From positions 1 through 52,942 of the forward strand of contig JASLAX010000102.1 of assembly GCA_030146875.1 (NCBI GenBank): a stretch of DNA of 52,942 nt, in the 5' to 3' direction. Of this stretch, positions 47,127 through 52,942 are shown in pieces. Within the stretch, counting starts at the first letter, position 1. Every line of letters starts with the position of its first letter. The stretch is from Longimicrobiaceae bacterium. Its GTDB lineage: Bacteria; Gemmatimonadota; Gemmatimonadetes; Longimicrobiales; Longimicrobiaceae. Both the position numbers and the translations under genes were made by a program. The notes under the pieces are model-generated. The model was not told the origin of the DNA and made no database searches. It was given only the letters and a program-made list of their open reading frames with translations.

Positions 47127-47618
47127 ATGCTTGAAGAGCTGAAGAGCAAGCTCGGCGAGGAGATCGAACGCCTCTCGCACGAGCTTCAGGTCACCCTTCC
47201 CAAGGCGATCCAGAAGGCCGTGGAGCACGGCGACCTTCGCGAGAACTCCGAGTACAAGTCCGCCCTGGAGCGGCAGCAGTTCGTGCAGGCTCGCCTGAAC
47301 CAGCTCACCAAGCGCTACGGCGAGCTGTCGAAGATCGACCTGACAGACGTGCCCGCCGACCGCGTCGGCTTCGGCTCGCGCGTCACCGTCACCGACCTGC
47401 GCACCAAGGAGCAGGAGACGTACACCCTGGTCTTCGGCGACTACATCGACGTGGACTCCGGCCAGATCTCCGTCGCCTCGGCGGTGGGGCAGGCGCTGAT
47501 GGGGAAGAAGGTGGGCGACCAGGTGTCGCTGCAGCTTCCCCGCGGCGAGCGGAAGCTGAAGGTGAAGGCGCTCACCACCCTCCCGCAGATGGTGGACGAC
47601 GCGGCGGACGAGGGCTGA
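47127..47618 (+). CDS. greA: transcription elongation factor GreA
   Basis: 163 aa. N-terminal coiled coil with acidic tip HGDLRENSEYKSALERQQ (~38-55), which reaches the polymerase active site to stimulate RNA cleavage and rescue stalled complexes. C-terminal FKBP-like domain with VGQALMGKKVGDQVSLQLPRG. Family length. Single-gene unit with its own promoter box and terminator. Confidence 0.95.
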   Translation: MLEELKSKLGEEIERLSHELQVTLPKAIQKAVEHGDLRENSEYKSALERQQFVQARLNQLTKRYGELSKIDLTDVPADRVGFGSRVTVTDLRTKEQETYTLVFGDYIDVDSGQISVASAVGQALMGKKVGDQVSLQLPRGERKLKVKALTTLPQMVDDAADEG

Positions 47619-47671
47619 GGCCGACGCAGCGGCGCCGCTGGAGGCGTTGCGGGCGGAGGACGTTCGGAGAG

Positions 47672-47710
47672 AGGCGCCGCGGACGATCGGGTCCGCGGCG
47701 CCTTTTCGTC
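47672..47710 (+). terminator. greA terminator
   Basis: GGCGCCGCGGAC (47673-47684), loop GATCGG, GTCCGCGGCGCC (47691-47702), tail TTTTCGTC. Same core and tail as the terminator at 51362-51394. Confidence 0.85.
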
Positions 47711-47966
47711 TCCGGTCGGGGAGCGGCCCGCGCCTCGATGACCCTTCGTCCTGCGTCGCCGCCGCCAGGCTGGTGGCTGCCGCAGTCCCCCGGGGACGCT
47801 CGATCGAGACACCTCCTGTTGGCAGCGGTCCGGATTGCGTCGCGTTGAGAGCGCATTCCGGTGAACCTTTGTGCCCCCTCCCGTTTCTAACCCTGAGCAG
47901 GAACCCGCCGCACCTCGGCGCCCGCCGATGCGGAGCACCCCGTATTTTCAGAACCCGGAGAACACC

Positions 47967-48263
47967 ATGAAGAAGCTCGCCCTGAACCTCGAGGACCTGG
48001 CCGTCGAGAGCTTCGACACCAGCGGCAAGGCGGCGGCGCGGGGGACGGTCATCGGGCACGACGAGACGACGGGTCCGTACGTGGTGTGCTCCTGTGCGCC
48101 CACGCCGAACCACACGGAGCAGGTCTCCTGCAACGGCACGTGCGACAACAGCGCCTGCTACGGAACCTGCGACGCGTCCTGCGGCGGCACCTGCGACTAC
48201 ACCTGCGACTGCACCGGCGACTTCCGCTGCACCGAGTCGGGCGGACAGCGCATCTGCATGTGA
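47967..48263 (+). CDS. Cys-rich RiPP-like precursor peptide with pinensin-type leader
   Basis: 98 aa. The leader MKKLALNLEDLAVESFDTS (1-19) resembles, from memory, the leaders of pinensin-family lanthipeptide precursors common in Bacteroidota and Longimicrobium; RGTVIGHDETTGP (25-37) is the leader end. The core (41-98) has 12 Cys at 41, 43, 55, 59, 64, 68, 72, 76, 80, 82, 88 and 97, mostly four apart and each following Thr or Ser (NGTC, YGTC, DASC, GGTC, DYTC). The ATG at 47967 has GGAG upstream; the open frame extends further without SD. No LanB/LanC, radical SAM or protease gene is in the window. Its 47711-47966 leader holds no other gene. Confidence 0.75.
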   Translation: MKKLALNLEDLAVESFDTSGKAAARGTVIGHDETTGPYVVCSCAPTPNHTEQVSCNGTCDNSACYGTCDASCGGTCDYTCDCTGDFRCTESGGQRICM

Positions 48264-48316
48264 TCCGGAGGGGAGGACGCCGGGCCTACCCGGCCGGTCC
48301 GTCCTGAAGACGAGGA

Positions 48317-48360
48317 GGAGGCGCCGCGGAATCCCTGTCAGCGGCGCCTCCGTTCGTTTC
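48317..48360 (+). terminator. terminator of the Cys-rich peptide gene
   Basis: 11-bp stem GGAGGCGCCGC (48317-48327) with GCGGCGCCTCC (48341-48351), 13-nt loop, tail GTTCGTTTC. 53 nt after the stop. Confidence 0.75.
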
Positions 48361-48509
48361 CGCTGTCCTCCTCTCTGCTGCCCTGGCGCCGAGGAAGCCC
48401 CGGGTGCAGGTGCGACGAAAGTCTTGCCCCTGGCGCGTACCGGCGCCTACCGTGCGAGAGCGGGTCAGCACCGAACGGGACAATCGCGAAGGAGGGAAAG
48501 GAGGGCAGG

Positions 48510-49850
48510 ATGCGAGATGCACGAGGGAGGAGCACGGCCGCGGAGTACCGAACGCTACAAATGCGCCGTAGTGTCGCGGTGCTGCTCGCCTGTGGCCTGC
48601 TCCCGGCGCAGACCTGCGCCCACTCGGGCGCGCAGGCCCAGGCCGTACCCACGGCCGCTCCGGCGGACACCCTCCCTCTTCCCTCCGGGTCGGACGCACC
48701 GGCTGCCACCCTCTCCGCGCGCGCGACGGACCGGCTCGTCCGCGCAGGCTTCGCGAACGTCGCCGCGGTCGTGGAGGATGGGCGCCTCGTCGTCACGTTC
48801 GAGAACGCCCGGTACCGCGACGAGCGCCGGGCGCTCCGCGAGGCCTCAGCGCTCCTGCTCCCCGAGCCGGACGACTCGCTGGGGCTTGTGCTGGTCCCCA
48901 CGCTCCGCGTCGTACCCATTCTCGCGGCTCGCTACCCTGCCCCGTCTGCGCCGCTCGACTCCGCGGGAGCCGCCGCCGCGAGCCGCACCCCCGCCGACGT
49001 GTCGCTCGACCTCTCGAACGTGCCCTCGAAGGTGCTCTCCGCCCGGCGCGCCAGCTCGTCCTTCGGGCGCATCGACATCGTGGCCCACCCGTGGTTCGAG
49101 GCGGCGTTCGGCAACTACGACAACCCGATCGCATCCCGCACCGGCATCGCGCCGGAGGTCCGCGTGGCGCTGCTGCCCGGGCTCAGCCTCTCCGCGCAGG
49201 CGCTCTTCACGCTGCAGGACGACCTGCCCACCGGGGAGTCACGCGTGCGGCCGGGTCTCGTCACGCTGAACCACCTCGCGCGCCTTCCGAAGAACGTCTT
49301 CGTCTCCACCACCGCTGGCGCGTTCACGCCCAACCGCTACGGCGTGGACGTGGAGGCGCGGGCGTACGTCTTCGACGGGCGCGGCTGGCTGGGAGGGAAC
49401 GTGGCATCAACCGGGCAAGCCTACTTTCGGAAGGAGGGCTGGGAGCGGGACCCGCCCAACGGCAGAACAGCCCTAGTGGATGTTGGATGGTTCGTGCGAC
49501 GGTGGGACCTGACTCTCACCGGCTCCGCGGGAACGTTCCTGGATAATGCGCGCGGCCTGCGGGTGGAAGTGCGCCGGGGATTCGGCGAGTTAGAGGTTGG
49601 GGGGTTCGGAGTAGCGAGCAATATCGGCAGGAACGCTGGATTATCGATACGGATGCCCCTACCGGGCGCGAGGTACGCGGTACCGGTAGTGGTAAGGGCT
49701 CGTCAGGCGGAGGCGTTTTCCTGGAGCTACCGTTATCAAAGCTTTGTGCCCACCGGCCGTAGCTACCGGGCGGCGGGAGTTCTGGAAAGCGTAGATCGCT
49801 CGCTCAGGCGGGGTGCTTTCAGCTCGTGCGATTCGCAACCTGCGCAGTAA
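48510..49850 (+). CDS. YjbH/GfcD-like outer-membrane protein, middle and C-terminal part
   Basis: 446 aa. The ATG at 48510 has a strong AAGGAGGG; a second ATG at 48561 starts directly at the signal peptide (MRRSVAVLLACGLLPAQTCA) but has no SD. LLAC could be a lipobox. Residues ~65-120 (ATDRLVRAGFANVAAVVEDG, FENARYRDERRALREASALL) resemble the periplasmic module of YjbH; ~180-440 look like its C-terminal beta-barrel (VHPWFEAAFGNYDNP, GAFTPNRYGVDVEARAYVFD). The N-terminal YjbH domain is encoded separately at 50616. From ~49400 codon use changes (TTA, ATA, CTA, AGA appear). Probably acts in exopolysaccharide export. Confidence 0.6.
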   Translation: MRDARGRSTAAEYRTLQMRRSVAVLLACGLLPAQTCAHSGAQAQAVPTAAPADTLPLPSGSDAPAATLSARATDRLVRAGFANVAAVVEDGRLVVTFENARYRDERRALREASALLLPEPDDSLGLVLVPTLRVVPILAARYPAPSAPLDSAGAAAASRTPADVSLDLSNVPSKVLSARRASSSFGRIDIVAHPWFEAAFGNYDNPIASRTGIAPEVRVALLPGLSLSAQALFTLQDDLPTGESRVRPGLVTLNHLARLPKNVFVSTTAGAFTPNRYGVDVEARAYVFDGRGWLGGNVASTGQAYFRKEGWERDPPNGRTALVDVGWFVRRWDLTLTGSAGTFLDNARGLRVEVRRGFGELEVGGFGVASNIGRNAGLSIRMPLPGARYAVPVVVRARQAEAFSWSYRYQSFVPTGRSYRAAGVLESVDRSLRRGAFSSCDSQPAQ

Positions 49851-49895
49851 TGCATATGCTTGGCAGCGCGGTGTAATACTACTGAAAGGGACAAG

Positions 49896-50513
49896 ATGAG
49901 CGGGGAAGCTACACGCCGTACGGTATACTACATGTTGGCTGCTCTGGCGACAGGGGCGTCGGCGAGTTGTGCTCCAGACGAGAGTGCCGCCGTCGTGGAG
50001 TTTACAACGGAAAGCCGCTTCGGTCTCCTTTCCGGCGACCAGAAGCACATCGCGTTGTCCCCCACGCGGCGAGTGACGTACGGAATATCCGTGAGTAAGC
50101 GTCGCGAGGAAATCGCGGGAACCGCTACAACGCTAACGCACTGCCAGCTTGGACCCGCGGAGGTCACTTGGCCTGGCTACGAGTATTCGGTCGATCTGAA
50201 CGCGGCGTTAGTCGGAGCGAGCGACCCAGGTGAGGCCGGTGCGGCAGCCGTCGACATCTCAGCTGAGGCCAACGGTGCGGCTCCTCAGCCACCGGAGACA
50301 TTCACGATTCCTGCCAACACCAGGCAAACAATTCAAGTCGTAGGCAATTTTGATTACTACCAAGGTACGATGATGGCCACAGTAGAGGAGTTGGTTGATG
50401 GGGCTTGGATCTACGTGGATGACTCACTACGGCTATGGGATATCAGTTTCCGGCTGTTCTATCTCACTGGTACCCGCACGACCTGCGGTGACCCTCAAGG
50501 GATCATTGCTTAG
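49896..50513 (+). CDS. exported protein of unknown function in a lower-GC segment
   Basis: 205 aa, not recognised. The ATG at 49896 follows AAAGGGA. The N-terminus (RRTVYYMLAALATGASASCAPDES) is a signal peptide, possibly a lipoprotein, although the -3 residue before Cys is not the usual Leu/Val. The mature part is beta-rich with a negatively charged, Gly/Ala-rich middle (GASDPGEAGAAAVDISAEAN). Base composition is much lower in GC than its surroundings, and codons such as TTA and TTG are frequent, suggesting transfer. It lies between the two YjbH-like genes. Confidence 0.65.
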   Translation: MSGEATRRTVYYMLAALATGASASCAPDESAAVVEFTTESRFGLLSGDQKHIALSPTRRVTYGISVSKRREEIAGTATTLTHCQLGPAEVTWPGYEYSVDLNAALVGASDPGEAGAAAVDISAEANGAAPQPPETFTIPANTRQTIQVVGNFDYYQGTMMATVEELVDGAWIYVDDSLRLWDISFRLFYLTGTRTTCGDPQGIIA

Positions 50514-50615
50514 CACACCAGGACGGCAGCGGCGCAGGTCTCAGCCTAGGGAAACGAAAGCCAACGAAGCAGCGAAGCCACCTGTTCTTTGGTTGTGTAG
50601 CTTGGAGGTGGGTAG

Positions 50616-51320
50616 ATGAACAGGCGGATGAGGAGTTGGCCCCTCGCTCTGTTAGGCTTCAGTAGCGTCACTTCCGCCTCAGCTCAGTCCCTCACCGGCA
50701 CCACGGGCCTGGTCTCCATCCCCACCGCGGCCGTGCCGCGCGACGGGGCCCTGGCCGTCGGCATGAACCTGCTGGGCGCACCGTACCCCGAGCAGGGTCC
50801 CGCCGCGGCCGCCGACCAGGCCACGCTGGTGCAGTTCGCCAGCCTCGGCTTCCCCCCCTTTCTGGAGGTGGGGCTGCGGCTCTCGCGGAAGGTGGACGCG
50901 CCGCGCCAGGCGCTCGGCGACCGGATGGTAAGCGTGCGCCTGCGCGTGCTGGAGGAGCGGGCACGCCGCCCGGCGCTCGTGGTGGGAGCGCACGACCTAG
51001 TGGGCACGCGGATCTACCACGCCGAGTACGCGGCCGCGTCCAAGCGGATCGAGCGGGTCCCGCTGGCCGGGACCGTAGGCGTCCACCTCGGCTACGGAGG
51101 CGACCTGCTGCGGTTGCGGGCGCGGGGGCGCCAGTTCACCGGCTGGTTCGGCGGCGTCTCCGCGTCCCCGCGGCCGTGGCTGGAGCTGCTGGGGGAGCAC
51201 GACGCCGAGCACGTGAACGCGGGGGTGCGCCTGCGCGTCTGGCGCATCGCGGTGCTGGGAGCGGCGCAGGAGATGCAGCACCTTTCCGGCGGGATCAGCT
51301 ACACGCACCCGCTGAACTGA
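50616..51320 (+). CDS. YjbH-family protein, N-terminal domain only
   Basis: 234 aa versus ~700 for full YjbH. Signal peptide to ~24 (TSASAQ). LTGTTGLVSIPTAAVPRDGALAVG is the typical YjbH opening, followed by FLEVGLRLSRKVD, LVVGAHDLVGTRIYHAEYAA, TVGVHLGYGGDLL and GWFGGVSASPRPWLELLGEHD, beta-barrel hairpins. A GGAGG SD precedes the ATG. The first ~25 codons share the lower-GC style of the upstream gene (TTA codon), after which GC jumps to the genome norm near 50690. It may form a barrel with the product of 48510-49850. Confidence 0.75.
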   Translation: MNRRMRSWPLALLGFSSVTSASAQSLTGTTGLVSIPTAAVPRDGALAVGMNLLGAPYPEQGPAAAADQATLVQFASLGFPPFLEVGLRLSRKVDAPRQALGDRMVSVRLRVLEERARRPALVVGAHDLVGTRIYHAEYAAASKRIERVPLAGTVGVHLGYGGDLLRLRARGRQFTGWFGGVSASPRPWLELLGEHDAEHVNAGVRLRVWRIAVLGAAQEMQHLSGGISYTHPLN

Positions 51321-51361
51321 TCGCGGGCGGACGCGGGGCGGATCCCCGTTTCGGAACGACG

Positions 51362-51394
51362 AAAAAGCGCCGCGGACCGGATGGTCCGCGGCGC
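51362..51394 (-). terminator. terminator of the rpoN-GT2 unit
   Basis: GCGCCGCGGACC (51367-51378), loop GGAT, GGTCCGCGGCGC (51383-51394). On the minus strand it ends in TTTTTCGTCG, 47 nt after the GT2 stop. It may also limit read-through from the converging YjbH gene. Confidence 0.85.
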
Positions 51395-51441
51395 CTGGAG
51401 CGCATCCACCTGCGCGTCAGGGGGTATTCCCCTGCCCCGCC

Positions 51442-52455
51442 TCAGCCTCGCTCGACCTTCCGCCGGAGCTGCGCCACCTCGGCCCGCGCTGTGGCGATCA
51501 GCTCCGCCAGGAACCCGAAGCCGAAGAGCAGGAAGCCGACGGTCTCCAGCAGCGTCACCAGCGTGAGCAGCGGCCGGAACCCGAAGGGGGGCATCCACCC
51601 GCCCACGCGCAGGACGACGGTGACCAGGCCGACCAGGATCCCCAGGGCGATCAGGGCCATCCCCGTTCCCCCGAAGAACTGCATGGGCTTCTCGCTGAAC
51701 TTCAGGTAGAACCAGACGACCAGCAGGTCCCCCACGCCCACCAGCACGCGCCCGCGCCCGGAGAACTTCGCCACGCCCGCCGCGCGCGGGTAGAGCAGCA
51801 CGTCCATCTCGCCGACGGTGTACCCCTGCGCGTGGGCCAGGACCACGAAGAAGCGGTGCCAGTCGTGGCGGAGCGCCATCTCGCGCAGGATCTCGGTGCG
51901 GAACGCCTTCATGGCGTTCAGGTCGCGCGCGGGCACGTCGAACAGGCGCGCGGAGAGGCGGTTGTAGATGCCGCTCACCGCCGCCTTCTCGTACTGCCCC
52001 ACCTTCCGCCCGCAGACGATGTCCACGCCCTGCGCCAGCGCGGCCAGGAAGCGGGGGATCTCCTCGGTGGAGTGCTGCAGGTCGGCGTCGAACAGCACCA
52101 CGTACTGCCCCTCGGCGGCCATGGCGCCGGTGACCATCGCCTCCGTCTTCCCCTGGTTGCGGCGGTGGCGCAGCAGCTTCACCCGCTCCATCCCCGCGGA
52201 GGCGCGGCGGGCGGCCTCCAGGGTGCCGTCGGTGGAGCCGTCGTCCACCAGGATGATCTCGCCGCGCAGGCCGTGGCGCGCGAAGGTGGCGGAGAGCTCG
52301 CGGAACAGCGCGTCCACGTTCTCCACCTCGTCGAAGGCGGGGACCAGGACGGCGAAGTCGCCGCGGATCTGCTCCGGGACGACCGGCGGGGGCGCCGCCG
52401 GCGCCAGGAGCGGCGCCGGCGGCGTGCCGACGCGGGCGGGGAGCGTCTCGCTCAC
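51442..52455 (-). CDS. membrane GT2 glycosyltransferase (ArnC/DPM1-like)
   Basis: 337 aa. Pro/Ala-rich first 30 residues, then the GT2 core AVLVPAFDEVENVDALFREL, EIILVDDGSTDGTLEAA, VLFDADLQHSTEEIPRF (DXD) and CGRKVGQYEKAAVSGIYN. Two C-terminal TMs (~255-280 and ~295-320) as in ArnC/GtrB-type polyprenyl-phosphate glycosyltransferases. Likely loads a sugar onto undecaprenyl phosphate. The GTG at 52455 overlaps the rpoN stop by 3 nt, so it is translationally coupled to sigma-54. Confidence 0.9.
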   Translation of the reverse strand: MSETLPARVGTPPAPLLAPAAPPPVVPEQIRGDFAVLVPAFDEVENVDALFRELSATFARHGLRGEIILVDDGSTDGTLEAARRASAGMERVKLLRHRRNQGKTEAMVTGAMAAEGQYVVLFDADLQHSTEEIPRFLAALAQGVDIVCGRKVGQYEKAAVSGIYNRLSARLFDVPARDLNAMKAFRTEILREMALRHDWHRFFVVLAHAQGYTVGEMDVLLYPRAAGVAKFSGRGRVLVGVGDLLVVWFYLKFSEKPMQFFGGTGMALIALGILVGLVTVVLRVGGWMPPFGFRPLLTLVTLLETVGFLLFGFGFLAELIATARAEVAQLRRKVERG

Positions 52456-52942
52456 ACGCGCTTGCGCATCCGCGCCGAGAGGATCCCGAGCTGGTCGCGG
52501 TACTTCGCCACCGTGCGCCGGGCGATGTTGATCCCCTCGTCCTTCAGGATGTTCACGATGGCCTGGTCGGTCAGCGGGTGGCCGGGATCCTCCTCGGAAA
52601 CCAGCTTCTCGATCTGCGCCTTGATCCCGCGCGCCGACACGTCCTCGCCGCTGGTGGTGGAGAGGCCGGACGAGAAGAAGAACTTGAGCGGGAACACGCC
52701 GCGCGGCGTCTGCACGTACTTCTCGTTCGTCACCCGCGAGACGGTGGACTCGTGCATGTCGATCACCTCGGCCACCTCGCGCAGCGTGAGGGGCTTCAGG
52801 AACTGCACGCCCTTCTCGAAGAAGTCGCGCTGCCGGTCCACGATGAAGTTCATCACCTTCAGCATGGTCTGCCGGCGCTGCTCGATCGCCTGGATCATCC
52901 AGTTGGCCGAGTTCAGCTTGTTGGAGATGAACTCCTTGTTCT
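52452..52942 (-). CDS. rpoN: RNA polymerase sigma-54 factor, C-terminal part (5' end outside window)
   Basis: 163 codons visible; the frame is open to the window edge. ANWMIQAIEQRRQTMLKVMN, LKPLTLREVAEVIDMHESTV (HTH, -12 recognition) and the RpoN box ARRTVAKYRDQL (-24 recognition) near the C-terminus are diagnostic. The stop TGA 52452-52454 lies within the GT2 start. Confidence 0.96.
   Translation of the reverse strand, partial: NKEFISNKLNSANWMIQAIEQRRQTMLKVMNFIVDRQRDFFEKGVQFLKPLTLREVAEVIDMHESTVSRVTNEKYVQTPRGVFPLKFFFSSGLSTTSGEDVSARGIKAQIEKLVSEEDPGHPLTDQAIVNILKDEGINIARRTVAKYRDQLGILSARMRKRV

Noticed and set aside
47871..47966. Longer N-terminus for the Cys-rich peptide
   Set aside because: The extension is Pro-rich without SD, whereas MKKLALNLEDL has GGAG upstream and matches the leader pattern.

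Overview
This is a very GC-rich window from a diderm (LPS-bearing) bacterium, most likely a member of the Gemmatimonadota close to Longimicrobium. The assignment is inference. It rests on a near-complete lipid A pathway with a fused LpxC-FabZ, a Firmicutes-like McsA-McsB-ClpC set in the same operon as Lol and Bam genes, the bacillithiol enzyme BshC, Bacteroidota-style TAnnTTTG promoter boxes, and a Cys-rich peptide with a pinensin-like leader. No rRNA, tRNA, CRISPR array, IS element or phage gene was seen.

Layout. (1) 1-12402: the tail of an unidentified Pro/Ala-rich protein, then a tightly packed operon prfB (with the classic +1 programmed frameshift)-lysS-lolC/E-lolD-mcsA-mcsB-clpC-bamA-skp. 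It covers translation, lipoprotein export, protein quality control and outer-membrane assembly. (2) 12425-21151: a lipid A operon lpxD-lpxC/fabZ-lpxA-Gfo/Idh oxidoreductase-small membrane ORF-lpxB-acyltransferase-lpxK-nadB, with start/stop overlaps at most junctions. (3) 21152-30100: two REP-like hairpins, then rlmH-methyltransferase-bshC-murJ-uvrC-ddl-rhomboid, closed by a UUCG-loop terminator. (4) 30101-35124: a noncoding stretch, the minus-strand NHEJ operon ku-ligD, and a second empty stretch. (5) 35091-36617: an ArsR repressor with a leaderless, self-overlapping promoter/operator, an SRPBCC protein, a small membrane protein and a DUF1801 protein. (6) 36654-40585, minus strand: DPM1-like glycosyltransferase, HEAT-repeat protein, orphan histidine kinase. 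(7) 40610-47024: a glycan module of GT4, methyltransferase, GT4, YfhO-like GT-C protein and UPF0104 flippase-like protein. (8) 47058-51320: greA, then an accessory stretch with a 12-cysteine RiPP-like precursor and a YjbH-type exopolysaccharide/outer-membrane locus whose two halves are separate genes in reversed order. A 1.3-kb lower-GC segment runs through it. (9) 51362-52942, minus strand: the C-terminus of rpoN followed by a membrane GT2.

The first 30 kb reads as a cell-envelope building programme: BamA and Skp assemble outer-membrane proteins, Lol genes move lipoproteins, Lpx enzymes make lipid A, and MurJ and Ddl serve peptidoglycan. Points most worth following are the orphan RiPP-like precursor, the split and reversed YjbH, the compositional island, the small tail-anchored ORF in the lpx operon, the oxidoreductase between lpxA and lpxB, and the shared promoter-box-plus-hairpin leaders.
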